From CAVTBT01 sp963733065 (GTDB taxonomy: Bacteria > Actinomycetota > Thermoleophilia > Gaiellales > Gaiellaceae), in assembly GCA_963733065.1 (NCBI GenBank), contig CAVTBT010000005.1, forward strand, positions 868,001 to 932,000: a stretch of DNA of 64,000 nt. The letters run 5' to 3'. The notes under the pieces were generated by a model. The model did no database searches, was not told the DNA's origin, and was given only the letters and a program-made list of their open reading frames with translations. This document shows, in pieces, positions 42,436-51,425 of the stretch (positions within the stretch are counted from its first letter, which is position 1; every line of letters begins with the position of its first letter). The translations under genes and the position numbers were made by a program.

Positions 42436-43178
42436 CCGACCTGGGACGGCACAAGCGAGACTGGGAGCAGCTGGCGGAGACGGATCCGCTCTGGGCCGTC
42501 CTCACCGACCCGAGCCGCAAGGGCGGCCGCTGGACGCGCGAGGAGTTCCTGGAGACGGGCGAGCGTCAGATCGCAGACCTGCTGGCACGGGCGGCCGCTC
42601 TCGTCCGCCCCGCGGCGCACCGGCGCGCGTTCGACTTCGGCTGCGGCGCGGGCCGGCTCACGCGTGCGCTCGCCGCCCGGTTCGACGAGGCGGTTGGAGT
42701 GGACGTCGCCGAAGGCATGGTCGAGGTCGCCCGGCAGCTGAACGCGGACGTGCCGAACTGCACCTTCGCGGTCAACGACCGCCCCGACCTGGGGCGCTGG
42801 GAGTCCGGCTCGTTCGACCTCGTGTACACCGACCTCGTCCTCCAGCACCTGCCGTCGCGGGCGCTCCTCCGCGGCTACGTCGCCGAGCTGCTGCGGCTGA
42901 CAGGCTCGGGCGGACTCCTCGTGTTCGGTGTGCCGGTCGAGCTGGCCCTGGTGAACCGGCTGCAGGTGAGCCGTCGGCTCTACGCTCTCCTGCGGACGGC
43001 ACGCGTGCCGCAGGAGACGATCCTGCGACGCACGCCGCTGACTCCGATGCGAATGATCTGGATGCCCGAGGACGACGTCGTGCGCCTCGTCGCGGAGCTG
43101 GGCGGCGAGCTGCTCGACCGCGAGCGGCCGCCGGACGTCCCGGGCTACGTTCGTTTCTGGGTCGCGCCGGCTATCTGA
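42432..43178 (+). CDS. Class I SAM-dependent methyltransferase
   Basis: This 248-residue protein has an N-terminal helical cap (HKRDWEQLAETDPLWAVLTDPSRK) common to glycan-cluster methyltransferases. RRAFDFGCGAGRLTRALA is SAM motif I, VGVDVAEGMV is motif II, and SFDLVYTDLVLQHL follows. GTG start overlaps the glycosyltransferase stop; its TGA overlaps the ATG of the next gene by one base. Confidence 0.83.
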   Translation: MTDLGRHKRDWEQLAETDPLWAVLTDPSRKGGRWTREEFLETGERQIADLLARAAALVRPAAHRRAFDFGCGAGRLTRALAARFDEAVGVDVAEGMVEVARQLNADVPNCTFAVNDRPDLGRWESGSFDLVYTDLVLQHLPSRALLRGYVAELLRLTGSGGLLVFGVPVELALVNRLQVSRRLYALLRTARVPQETILRRTPLTPMRMIWMPEDDVVRLVAELGGELLDRERPPDVPGYVRFWVAPAI

Positions 43179-44080
43179 TGGTCGCGGTGGTCGTCCTGAC
43201 GTGGAACGGGAGAGAGGACACGCTGGCCTGCCTTGCTGCGCTCGAGCGCATCCCCGACCGGCCCGACGCGGTCGTCGTCGTCGACAACGCCTCGGAGGAC
43301 GGCACCGCCGAGGCCGTGCGCGAGCGCTTCCCCACCGCCGAGCTCGTGCGCTCGGAGGCGAACCTTGGCTTCGCCGGTGGCAACAACCTCGGCATCGAGC
43401 GGGCGCTCGAGCTCGGCGCCGACCACGTGCTCGTGCTGAACAACGACGCGGAGGTCGAGCCGGGTGCCGTCGCGGAGCTCGTCGACGAGGCCCGGCGACG
43501 GCCGCATGCCGGCTCGCTCGGCTCGAAGATCCTCTTCGCCGAGCCGCGCGGCCTGATCTGGTTCGCCGGCGCGACATTCGACCCGCGCTCCGGGTACAAC
43601 GGGCGCCAGCTCGGCTACCGGGAGTCGGACGACGGTCGCTACGACGCCGTCCGCGAGACGGACCGTGCGTGCGGTGCGGCGATGCTCGTGCCGCGGGCGG
43701 TGCTCGAGCGCATCGGCGGCTTCGACGACGAGCTCTTTCTCTACTCCGAGGACGTCGACTGGTCACTGCGGGCGCAGGCCGCCGGTTACCGCCACTACGT
43801 CGTGCCCGCGAGCGTGGTGCGCCACCACGTCTCTGCGTCGGCGGGCGGCGAGAGCTCACCGCTGACGCTGTACTACGGGATGCGGAACACGCTCGTCGTC
43901 TGCGAGCGCCATGCGCCGCTCGGCTTCGTCGGCACGTGGCGCCGGAGGCTCGTGTCGCTCGCAGCACACCTCGCGCAGGCGGCTCGCTCCCCGGGCCGCT
44001 TCGCCGGGATGCGCGCCGTGCTGTCCGGCTTCCGCGACGCGTTGCGTGGACGGCTCGGCCCGCGGGCGGGACACCGATGA
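43178..44080 (+). CDS. GT2 glycosyltransferase (rhamnosyltransferase-like)
   Basis: This 300-residue GT-A enzyme has VAVVVLTWNGREDTLACLAAL, VVVVDNASEDGTAEAV, NLGFAGGNNLGIERAL, LVLNNDAEVEPG as the metal-binding site, and FDDELFLYSEDVDWSLRAQAAGY as the catalytic-base region. This is the WcaA/RfbF-like group, often rhamnosyltransferases. Start ATG overlaps the upstream stop as TGATG; the end overlaps the next gene as ATGA. Confidence 0.87.
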   Translation: MVAVVVLTWNGREDTLACLAALERIPDRPDAVVVVDNASEDGTAEAVRERFPTAELVRSEANLGFAGGNNLGIERALELGADHVLVLNNDAEVEPGAVAELVDEARRRPHAGSLGSKILFAEPRGLIWFAGATFDPRSGYNGRQLGYRESDDGRYDAVRETDRACGAAMLVPRAVLERIGGFDDELFLYSEDVDWSLRAQAAGYRHYVVPASVVRHHVSASAGGESSPLTLYYGMRNTLVVCERHAPLGFVGTWRRRLVSLAAHLAQAARSPGRFAGMRAVLSGFRDALRGRLGPRAGHR

Positions 44081-44844
44081 CGCGCGATCCAGGTCTCTGG
44101 CTGCTCCTGCACCTTCGTCCGCCCGGCGATCGCCGAGGCGATCAGCACGGCCTGTGCTCGGTGTGCGGCAGCCTCACGCGTTTCGTCCGCAACAGCTGGA
44201 TCCTGCCGCGAGAGCTTCGCGAGGCCTGGCCGGACGGCTTCGTCGACCGCGAGAGCCAGCTCTGCTGCGAGTGCGGCTCGAGCAGGCGCATCCGCGGGCT
44301 TGCCGACGTGCTGCTCGCGCACTACGCCGACGGCGCGGCTTCGATCGCCGAGCTGGTGCGCGAGCCGGCCTTCCGAGAGCTGCGCATCGCGGAGATCAAC
44401 GCCGTCGGCCGGATGCACCCCTATCTCGCCGGCCTGCCTCGGCTCACATACTCGGAGTACCCCGAGGAAGACGTCCAGGCGCTTTCGTACAGCGAGGGGT
44501 CGTTCGACCTCGTCCTCACGTCGGACACGCTGGAGCACGTGCCCGATCCCGCGAAGGCACTCGACGAGACGAGGCGGGTGCTCGTCGCCGGTGGGCGCCA
44601 TGTCTTCACCATCCCGACCGACCCGCGGCTCGAGCGCACACGCTCCCGCGACGGTCTCCCTCCGCAGCACCACGGTCGGGGCGGCGGGCCGTTCGCGCTC
44701 GTGGCGCGGCAGGACGACCTGCTCGCCCACACGGACTTCGGTCGGGACGTTCCGGAGCTCCTCCGCGAGGTCGGCTTCGAGCCCGAGGTCCACGGTGACG
44801 GCGTCGACGTCGTCTACTGCGCGACGGCGGTCGACGACCGGTAG
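44077..44844 (+). CDS. SAM-dependent methyltransferase with N-terminal Cys motifs
   Basis: This is a 255-residue protein. An N-terminal CSVCGSLTRF and CCECGSSRRIRG pair may bind zinc. A reduced methyltransferase fold follows, with SYSEGSFDLVLTSDTLEHVPDPAKALDE and VLVAGGRHVFTIP. The glycine-rich SAM loop is weak, replaced by ITYSEYPEED-like sequence, as in some sugar methyltransferase relatives. It is the last gene of the operon that begins at 39012. Confidence 0.75.
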   Translation: MTRDPGLWLLLHLRPPGDRRGDQHGLCSVCGSLTRFVRNSWILPRELREAWPDGFVDRESQLCCECGSSRRIRGLADVLLAHYADGAASIAELVREPAFRELRIAEINAVGRMHPYLAGLPRLTYSEYPEEDVQALSYSEGSFDLVLTSDTLEHVPDPAKALDETRRVLVAGGRHVFTIPTDPRLERTRSRDGLPPQHHGRGGGPFALVARQDDLLAHTDFGRDVPELLREVGFEPEVHGDGVDVVYCATAVDDR

Positions 44845-44869
44845 ATGACTGCCCGTACTGCGCGGGCGT

Positions 44870-44875
44870 TAGGTT
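44870..44875 (+). promoter_or_regulatory. Putative -10 of the 44883 gene
   Basis: TAGGTT ends 7 nt before the ATG at 44883. Confidence 0.45.
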
Positions 44876-44882
44876 CCCGCTG

Positions 44883-45612
44883 ATGCTCCGCGACACCGTC
44901 AATCGCCTCGGAGTCCTCGCGGGCCGCCGCTGGCCGGGCAAGCACGTCGTCCACGCGGCGGCCGCGGACGACCGGGCGCCGCTCCGCTTCGGCGAGGTCG
45001 AGCGCTGGCCGGGATCGGTGGACGGCTTCGAGGATCTCGCCTTCCTGTTTCGGTCGAGCCAACTCGACCACGGCATCGTCTCGCTCCGGTTCGACGAGGC
45101 CGCCCTCCTCTACCGGCTCGTGCGCTCGCTCGGAGAGGCGACGATCGCCGAGCTCGGGCGCTACAAGGGCGGCAGCACGTTCGTGATGGCCTCGGCGATG
45201 GTCGACGGATCGGAGCTCTGGTCGTACGACATCCACGTCGACGGGCCGGGCGGCCCGCAGGGGGCCGACCTCGACAGCGAGCTGGCGCGGGCGCTCGCAC
45301 GCTACGGGATCGACGGCGGAGTCCGGCTCATCGTCGCCGACACGCGAACGGCAGAGCAGCCGCCGCAGCCCTGCGACCTCGTGTTCGTGGACGGGGACCA
45401 CTCGTACGAGGGGGCGCGGGCCGACTTACGAGCGGTGGCGCGACGCCGTGCGCCCCGGCGGTCACATGCTCTTTCACGATGCGGTCGACACGGGCGGCTG
45501 GGGCAGCGTGTACCCGGGCGTCGTCCAGCTCGTCGGCGAGATCGAGCGCGAGAGCGCGTTCGCGCGCGCCGACGACGCGGGCACGATCGCGCACTTCGTC
45601 CGGGCCGTCTAA
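44883..45612 (+). pseudogene. Class I methyltransferase (Methyltransf_24-like), one frameshift
   Basis: The main frame reads EATIAELGRYKGGSTFVMA and CDLVFVDGDHSYEGARAD, then turns to unrelated Arg-rich sequence. In the frame one base further on, the protein continues YERWRDAVRPGGHMLFHDAVDTGGWG to TIAHFVRAV and a TAA at 45610. An extra T at 45426-45427 (GACTTACGAG for GACTACGAG) explains the break. Repaired, it has about 242 residues and ends 4 nt into the convergent gene, the normal arrangement here. A sequence error or a recent mutation is likely. Confidence 0.78.
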
Positions 45613-46646
45613 GCGGCGTACACGGCCTCGTGCGCGGAGGCCGTCTCGTCCCACGTGAACCGGGCGGCGTGAACGACGCCGCGCCCGCGCAGCTCCTCGG
45701 CGCGATCGAGGGCCTCGAGCACGCCGCGGGCGATGGCTCCCGGATCGTCCGGGTCGAAGTAGGCCGCGGCATCGCCGCACACCTCGGGAAGCGATGCGGC
45801 GCGTGACACGGCGACCGGGCAGCCGCTGGCCATGGCCTCCAGCGGCGGCTGCCCGAAACCCTCGTAGCGACTCGGGAAGACGAGGCACGCGGCCCGGCGG
45901 TAGAGACCGGCGAGCTCGTCGAGCGAGATCAGCCCCAGACGCTCGACGCCGTTCGGCACCGGGCCGTCGTACCCGGTCACGACGAGTCGGAGCTCCGGCC
46001 GCTCGTGCCGGATCAGCGGCAGCGCCTCGAAGAGCCGCGAGTGGTTCTTGTGCGGCCAGCCCTTCGCCGGGTAGAGCAGGAACGGCTCGCGCTCCTCGGG
46101 GCCAGGCCGGAAGCGCTCGTGGTCGAGCCCGTGCGGCACGACGTGGACCCGCTCGGGGTCGAGCCCGAGCCTTGCGACGGCGCGGTCGCGGACAAAGGCT
46201 GACGGAACGATCACGGCGGATGCCTGCCGCGCGGCACGGTCGTACGCGAACGAACGGAACGCTCGCTCCCCGAGAGAGAACAGCCGCGGCAGGTCCCGGT
46301 GCTGGACGTCGTGCAGCGTCACGACCGTCGCGCCCTCGACCCTTGGCGTGGGTACCGTCAGCGGGAAGTGCACCGGCGCGCAGCCGCGGAGCCGCTCCCG
46401 GAGCCGCCCGGGCCGCAGGGCGGCCGAGGTCATGGCCCGCAGCCGCCCGGCCGTCGAGCGCGAGGCCCGGTACTCCGTCGCGACCTCGGCCGGAAGGCCG
46501 CCGCCGGCGTCCGGCGCGAGTGTCGGCAGTAGCACGCGGTACTCCAGCTCACCTGTCCGGGCCAGGGCGCGAACGAGCTCCCGGGCGTAGGTCTCGCTGC
46601 CGCCGACCGCGCCGGGAACGAGCGTGAGCAGCGAGATCCCGACCAC
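45609..46646 (-). CDS. GT4 glycosyltransferase
   Basis: This 345-residue GT-B enzyme starts at GTG 46646 (ISLLTLVPGAVGGSETYARELVRAL). VTLHDVQHRDLP and SAFVRDRAVARLGLDPERVHVVPHGLD lie in the first domain. LLYPAKGWPHKNHSRLFEAL and RYEGFGQPPLEAMASGCPVAV form the donor domain with the E-x7-E motif. It resembles mannosyltransferases of the WbaZ/GT4 type. It is a single gene between divergent and convergent neighbours. Confidence 0.87.
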   Translation of the reverse strand: MVGISLLTLVPGAVGGSETYARELVRALARTGELEYRVLLPTLAPDAGGGLPAEVATEYRASRSTAGRLRAMTSAALRPGRLRERLRGCAPVHFPLTVPTPRVEGATVVTLHDVQHRDLPRLFSLGERAFRSFAYDRAARQASAVIVPSAFVRDRAVARLGLDPERVHVVPHGLDHERFRPGPEEREPFLLYPAKGWPHKNHSRLFEALPLIRHERPELRLVVTGYDGPVPNGVERLGLISLDELAGLYRRAACLVFPSRYEGFGQPPLEAMASGCPVAVSRAASLPEVCGDAAAYFDPDDPGAIARGVLEALDRAEELRGRGVVHAARFTWDETASAHEAVYAA

Positions 46647-46655
46647 GGCCGCCGA

Positions 46656-46661
46656 ACGCTA
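46656..46661 (-). promoter_or_regulatory. Putative -10 of the 45609-46646 gene
   Basis: TAGCGT on the minus strand ends 9 nt before the GTG at 46646. Confidence 0.35.
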
Positions 46662-46666
46662 CCGCC

Positions 46667-46693
46667 TTGACCGCCGGAGGCCGTCGTTACCAT
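46667..46693 (+). promoter_or_regulatory. Promoter of the 46700 operon
   Basis: TTGACC (46667-46672), a 15-bp spacer and TACCAT (46688-46693) form one of the few promoters here with a consensus-like -35. The -10 ends 6 nt before the ATG at 46700. Confidence 0.5.
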
Positions 46694-46699
46694 TCGCCG

Positions 46700-47089
46700 A
46701 TGCGCGAGCCCGCCGCGGAAACGCCTGCTGCCGAACGGTTTCCGACAGACGACGAGGTCGACGTCCGCGCGCTCCTCGAGCAACTGCGCGAAGAGGTCCG
46801 GCGCTCGGGTGCCGATCCCGGAGGTGGACCCTCCGACCGGCTCGCGGCGCGAGCCGAGGCCGAGCGCCTCTGGCCCGTGTCCGCGGACCGCGGCCTGCAG
46901 CTGCGCCCGGGAGTCCGCGGCGCACTCGCGACGCCCGCCAAGGCCGTGCTGCGGAAGCTGATGCGCTGGTACGTCGAGCCGCTCGCCTACGACCAGCGCT
47001 CGTTCAACGCGGCGGTGCTGCGCCTGATCGACGATCTCGAGGAGCGCGTGAGCCGGCTCGAGTCCGAGGCCGGCCGGCGCGCGGAGTGA
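46700..47089 (+). CDS. Small conserved hypothetical protein of glycan clusters
   Basis: This 129-residue soluble protein is not recognised as an enzyme. An acidic N-terminus with a helix (DEVDVRALLEQLREEVRR) is followed by a basic Pro-containing segment (LRPGVRGALATPAKAVLRKLMRWYVEPL). A C-terminal amphipathic helix (FNAAVLRLIDDLEERVSRLESE) looks like a coiled coil. Similar short proteins, or N-terminal segments with this pattern, occur next to glycosyltransferases and methyltransferases, which suggests a scaffold or membrane-docking role (inference). It leads an operon of two glycosyltransferases and later genes, 10 nt apart. Confidence 0.7.
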   Translation: MREPAAETPAAERFPTDDEVDVRALLEQLREEVRRSGADPGGGPSDRLAARAEAERLWPVSADRGLQLRPGVRGALATPAKAVLRKLMRWYVEPLAYDQRSFNAAVLRLIDDLEERVSRLESEAGRRAE

Positions 47090-47099
47090 CGCGCCACCT

Positions 47100-48125
47100 A
47101 TGAGGATCGCCGTGTGCGCGCCGCAGGTGCCGTTCGTGCACGGCGGCGCCGAGATCGTGAGCGACCGGCTGGTGACCGGGCTCCGCGAGCGCGGCCACGA
47201 GGCGGAGCTCGTCACCGTGCCCTTCAAGTGGTATCCCGGCTCGCGGGTGTTGACGCAGGCCTTCCTGTGGCGCCTCCTCGACCTCGATGAGGCGGACGGC
47301 CGGCCGATCGACCTCGTGGTGGCGACGAAGTTCCCCTCCTACTGCGTGCGGCACGCCAACAAGCGGGTGTGGCTCCTGCACCAGTTCAGGCAGGCCTACG
47401 AGCTCGATCGCACCGAGCTCGGCCAGTTCTCGGAGGAGCCGGAGGAGCGGGCGATCCGCCGCAAGGTGCAGCAGCTCGACCGGCTCGCGCTCGGCGAAGC
47501 CCGCCGGCTCTTCGCGACCTCGCGGAACGTCGCCGACCGGCTCGAGCGCTCGACCGGCCTGGCCGCCGAGGTGATGCCGCATCCGCCGCAGGAGCTCGCC
47601 TACCGCTGCGAGGGATACGGCGACTTCGTCCTCTCGGTCAACCGGCTCGATCGCGCGAAGCGGATCGACCTGCTGCTCGAGGCGGCGGCGCTCGATCCGT
47701 CGCTCCACGTCGTGGTGACGGGCGAAGGCCCGGATCGCGGGCGGCTCGAAGCGCTCGCCCGTGACCGCGGCCTGAACGGACGCGCGGAGTTCACGGGGCG
47801 CGTCGGCGAGGACGAGCTCGCTGCGCTCTACGGACGCTGCCTCGCCGTCTACTACGCGCCCGTCGACGAGGACTTCGGGATGGTGCCCTACGAGGCGTTC
47901 CTGTCCGGCAAACCCGTGCTGACGACGACCGACGCCGGCGGGCCGCTCGAGATCGTCGCCGACGGCCGTACGGGTCTCGTCACCGCGCCCGAGCCGGCGG
48001 CGCTGGCGCGCGCCGCGACGCGACTGCGTGAGCATCCAGACGAGGCGCGCGCGCTCGGCACGGCGGGGAAGGCGCTCGCGGAGCGGGTCACCTGGGACGC
48101 CTGCATCGACCGGCTACTGGCGTGA
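47100..48125 (+). CDS. GT4 glycosyltransferase
   Basis: This 341-residue GT-B enzyme has VCAPQVPFVHGGAEIVSDRLV at the N-terminus and VLSVNRLDRAKRIDLLLEAA at the donor domain. Its motif VDEDFGMVPYEAFLSGKPVLTT is a variant of E-x7-E with Asp-Phe-Gly. The length is slightly short for GT4. ATG follows the small hypothetical gene by 10 nt and the stop overlaps the next glycosyltransferase as GTGA. Confidence 0.86.
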   Translation: MRIAVCAPQVPFVHGGAEIVSDRLVTGLRERGHEAELVTVPFKWYPGSRVLTQAFLWRLLDLDEADGRPIDLVVATKFPSYCVRHANKRVWLLHQFRQAYELDRTELGQFSEEPEERAIRRKVQQLDRLALGEARRLFATSRNVADRLERSTGLAAEVMPHPPQELAYRCEGYGDFVLSVNRLDRAKRIDLLLEAAALDPSLHVVVTGEGPDRGRLEALARDRGLNGRAEFTGRVGEDELAALYGRCLAVYYAPVDEDFGMVPYEAFLSGKPVLTTTDAGGPLEIVADGRTGLVTAPEPAALARAATRLREHPDEARALGTAGKALAERVTWDACIDRLLA

Positions 48126-49360
48126 AGGTCGCGTACGTCAGCCCGATGCCCCCCGAGCGATCCGGGATCGCCGACTACTCGGCGCTGCTCGTGCCGGCTC
48201 TCGGGCGGCGCGTCGAGCTCGCCGTCGTCAAGCGGGGCCGCACGAAGCCGGAGCGCCGCACGGACGTCGCCCTCTACCACGTCGGCAACGATCCGGAGCA
48301 CCACGGCTGGATCGTCGAGGCGCTGCGCCGGCGTCCAGGCGTCGTCGTGCTCCACGACTTCGTGCTCCACCACCTGGTCGCCGGCCTCACCATCGGCCGC
48401 GGCAACGGTCACGGCTACCTGGACGCCATGGAGCGGGAGGCCGGTGTCGTCGGCCGGCTGCTCGCCCACGGGGTGCTCGACAAGCGCATTCCCGCGCTCT
48501 GGGAGTCGCGGGCGTCGGAGTTCCATCTGGCCGGCGAGGTGCTCTCGCTCGCCACCGCCCTGATCGTGCACTCGCGCTACGTGGAGCACTGCGCGCGCGA
48601 GGCCGGCTACGCGGGGCCCATCCACGTGGTCCCGCACCCGGCGTGGCCCGCCCCGGACGTGGCGGCTGCCGACGTCGAGGGCGCGCCGCTCTACGGATGC
48701 TTCGGCTACGTCAACGCGTCGAAGCGCGTCCCGCAGCTGCTCGAGGCCTTCGCGCGCGTGCGAGCCCGCCACGAGGGTGCGCGGCTGCTCCTCGTCGGGG
48801 CGACGTCACCGGGCTTCGATCTCGACCGGCGGCTCCAGCGGCTCGGGCTCGATGCCGAGGGCGTGCTGCGCGAGCCACGGGTCGACGAGGCGAGGCTCTG
48901 GGCGCTGATGGCGGCCTGCGACGCCTGTGTGAACCTGCGCGCGCCGACGATGGGAGAGACGTCCGGCACGGCGATCCGAGCGCTCGTGCTCGGCAAGCCG
49001 CTCGTCGTGTCCGAGATCGGCTGGTTCGCGGAGCTTCCGGACGCCGTCGCGCTGAAGGCGCCGCCGGACGCACGCGAGTCCGAGACGCTCGAGGCGGCGC
49101 TCGAGCTGCTGGCGACGCGCCCCGACGCGCGGCGCTCGATGGGCGAAGCGGCGGCGGCGCTCGCGCGGCACGAACACGATCTCGAGCGCGTCGCCGACGC
49201 GTACGCGGCCGCGCTCGAGCTGGCGGTGGGCGGGCCCGCGGTCGACGAGGCCGTGCTCGGCGACATCGGCGGTGCGGCCGCGGCGGTCGGGATCGCGCCC
49301 GACACGCCCGAGGCGGCCGAGCTCGCGCGCCGGCTCGCCGAGGTCGAGCTTGGTGGTTGA
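48122..49360 (+). CDS. GT4 glycosyltransferase with C-terminal extension
   Basis: This 412-residue enzyme starts MKVAYVSPMPPERSGIADYS, the loop of the GT4 family that contains trehalose-synthase-like and sucrose-type enzymes. VVLHDFVLHHLVAG and GCFGYVNASKRVPQLLEAF follow. In the donor site the usual EGFG is replaced by RAPTMGETSGTAIRALVLGKPLVV. After about residue 370 an Ala-rich acidic tail (GPAVDEAVLGDIGGAAAAVG) extends the protein. It is coupled to both neighbours. Confidence 0.83.
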   Translation: MKVAYVSPMPPERSGIADYSALLVPALGRRVELAVVKRGRTKPERRTDVALYHVGNDPEHHGWIVEALRRRPGVVVLHDFVLHHLVAGLTIGRGNGHGYLDAMEREAGVVGRLLAHGVLDKRIPALWESRASEFHLAGEVLSLATALIVHSRYVEHCAREAGYAGPIHVVPHPAWPAPDVAAADVEGAPLYGCFGYVNASKRVPQLLEAFARVRARHEGARLLLVGATSPGFDLDRRLQRLGLDAEGVLREPRVDEARLWALMAACDACVNLRAPTMGETSGTAIRALVLGKPLVVSEIGWFAELPDAVALKAPPDARESETLEAALELLATRPDARRSMGEAAAALARHEHDLERVADAYAAALELAVGGPAVDEAVLGDIGGAAAAVGIAPDTPEAAELARRLAEVELGG

Positions 49361-51425
49361 CCGCCTGCGGGCCGTGCCCGCGTGGGCCTGGCTCGCAGGG
49401 ATCGTGCTCGTCTCGTTCGTCCTCCGCGCCTGGCTCGCGCGCGGCATCGCGGCGCCGTTCATCATGACCGACGAGCTCACGTACTCCGAGCTTGCGAAGA
49501 GCCTGGCGGACAGCGGTGAGCGGATGGTGCGCGACGTGCCCGCCGGCGGCTACGGGATCGTCTACCCGGCGCTGATCGCACCCGCGTATGCGCTGTTCGA
49601 CAGCGTGCCGCAGGCGTACACGGCGCTGAAGACGATCAACTCGCTCGTCATGTCCCTCGCAGCCGTGCCGGCGTACCTGCTCGCGCGAACCGTGCTTCCG
49701 GTTCCGTGGTCGCTCGGCGCCGGTGCCTTCGCCGTGGCCGTGCCCTCGATGGCCTACACCGGGACGGTCATGACGGAGAACGCGTTCTATCCGATGTTCC
49801 TACTGGCCGCGCTCGCGCTCGTCTGGGCGCTCGACCGGCCGACCCTCATGCGCCAGGCGGTGCTCCTGCTCGTCGTCGCGCTGGCGATCCTCACGCGCCT
49901 GCAGGCGATCGCGCTCCTGCCTGCAGTGCTCACCGCACCGCTCCTGCTCGCGTTCGCCGAGCGCTCGACCGACAGGCTGCGGAGGCTCATCCCCCTCTAC
50001 GTGACCGTCGTCGTCGGCGGCCTGCTCGTCGTCGCCGCGCAGGTGGCCCGCGGGGAGTCCGTGAGCGCCCTGCTCGGCTCGTACGCGGTGGTCGGCGAGG
50101 GCGGCTACGACGTGGGGCGCGCGCTGCAGTTCCTCGCCTACCACTGGGCCGAGCTCGACCTGTACCTCGGCGTCGTTCCGATCGCCGCAGCCATCGTGCT
50201 CGCCAGGCTCGCGCGGGAGCTCGACGGCCCGCTGCAGCGCCTGCTCGCGGTCGCGCTGGCGGCGTCGTTCTGGCTCGTGCTCGTGGTCTCCCTCTTTGCA
50301 TCCCGCTTCGCCGACCGGATTCAGGAGCGGAACGCCTTCGTCGTCGCGCCGCTCTTCCTCGTGCTGATGTTGGCGTGGATCCAACGCGGCGCGCCGCGCC
50401 CCGGCCTGCTGTCCCCGGCGGCGGCCGCCGCAGCCGCCCTCGCGATTCTTGTCATCCCGTTCGAGCGGTTCATCAACGAGTCGGCGAAGTCGGACACGCT
50501 CATGCTGCTGCCGTGGTGGTCGGTGCAGGACGTGACGGGCATCGAGTGGGTGGCCGAGATCGCGTTCCTGCTCGCGCTCCTCGTCGGCGTGCTCTTCGTG
50601 GCGGTACCCCGCCGCTACTCGCTCGTGCTCGCCGGGGTCGTCGCCGCCTACTTCGTCGTCGCGTTCAAGCCCGTGTGGTTCGGGGCGCACGGCTTCCGCG
50701 TCGCGTCGGCAGGCGCGCTCTTCCAGGGCATCCGCGACGCCGACCGGGACTGGATCGACCAGGCGGTGCCGAAGGGCTCGACCGTCGGGGTCGTGTGGTC
50801 GGGCCTGACCGACCGCTTCACGGTCAACCTCAACGAGTTCTTCAGCCGGAGCGTGGGGCCCATCTACTACCTGCGGGGCCCGACGCCCGGCGGTGAGGGG
50901 AGCGAGCAGCACGTGACGGTCGGGCCGGGCGGTGTGGTGCGGCTGGACGACGGCACGCCGGTCGCCGACCGCTTCGTGCTGCTCGACTCGGCCGTCGACC
51001 CGGACGGCCGCCCGCTCGCGCGCGATCCGGGCTGGGGCCTCACCGTGTACAGCATCAAGCCGCCGCTCGAGTCGACGACGCTCATCACGGGCCTCTACGA
51101 CGACGGGTGGTCTGGCCCGCTGGTGACGTATACGCGGCGGCGCTGCTCGGGCGGCACGGTCACCGCGTCGATGTCGGGCGACCCCACGCTGCTCGGGCCG
51201 ACACAGACGACGGTCACTGCGCGCACACGCGCCGGCCGCAAGCGAACCGTCACCTACGCCCAGGATGCGCCCGCCGCGCTGAAGGTGCCGCTGACTCCGG
51301 TCGGCGAGCGCTGCCTCGTGCGCTTCGAGGTGTCACCGACCGCCGTGCCGGCGGAAGTGATCGACGGCAGCACGGACACGCGCGAGCTCGGCACCCGCTT
51401 CGTCGGCTTCACCTACGAGCCGTGA
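49353..51425 (+). CDS. GT39/ArnT-like membrane glycosyltransferase with extracytoplasmic domain
   Basis: This 690-residue GT-C protein has about 11 helices in residues 1-460. The first loop carries FIMTDELTYSELAKSLADSGE, with the Asp-Glu expected for catalysis with a polyprenyl-phosphate sugar, and TAVMTENAFYP-like sequence follows helix 4. After about residue 475 comes a soluble beta-rich outer domain of some 210 residues, with VTVGPGGVVRLDDGTPV and a predicted Ig-like end (RCLVRFEVSPTAVPAEV). It is a paralogue of 55252-57363. GTG 49353 overlaps the previous gene by 8 nt; TTG 49350 is an alternative. Confidence 0.82.
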   Translation: MVDRLRAVPAWAWLAGIVLVSFVLRAWLARGIAAPFIMTDELTYSELAKSLADSGERMVRDVPAGGYGIVYPALIAPAYALFDSVPQAYTALKTINSLVMSLAAVPAYLLARTVLPVPWSLGAGAFAVAVPSMAYTGTVMTENAFYPMFLLAALALVWALDRPTLMRQAVLLLVVALAILTRLQAIALLPAVLTAPLLLAFAERSTDRLRRLIPLYVTVVVGGLLVVAAQVARGESVSALLGSYAVVGEGGYDVGRALQFLAYHWAELDLYLGVVPIAAAIVLARLARELDGPLQRLLAVALAASFWLVLVVSLFASRFADRIQERNAFVVAPLFLVLMLAWIQRGAPRPGLLSPAAAAAAALAILVIPFERFINESAKSDTLMLLPWWSVQDVTGIEWVAEIAFLLALLVGVLFVAVPRRYSLVLAGVVAAYFVVAFKPVWFGAHGFRVASAGALFQGIRDADRDWIDQAVPKGSTVGVVWSGLTDRFTVNLNEFFSRSVGPIYYLRGPTPGGEGSEQHVTVGPGGVVRLDDGTPVADRFVLLDSAVDPDGRPLARDPGWGLTVYSIKPPLESTTLITGLYDDGWSGPLVTYTRRRCSGGTVTASMSGDPTLLGPTQTTVTARTRAGRKRTVTYAQDAPAALKVPLTPVGERCLVRFEVSPTAVPAEVIDGSTDTRELGTRFVGFTYEP

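Noticed and set aside
22930..45430. Phase-variable glycosyltransferase genes
   Set aside because: Several glycan genes are frameshifted, but none of the junctions has a homopolymer or short tandem repeat able to slip. Sequence error or recent mutation is the simpler reading.
44883..45806. The 307-residue unbroken frame of the methyltransferase
   Set aside because: After codon 182 the sequence becomes Arg-rich and runs nearly 200 nt into a well-supported convergent gene. The adjacent frame gives conserved residues and a natural stop.
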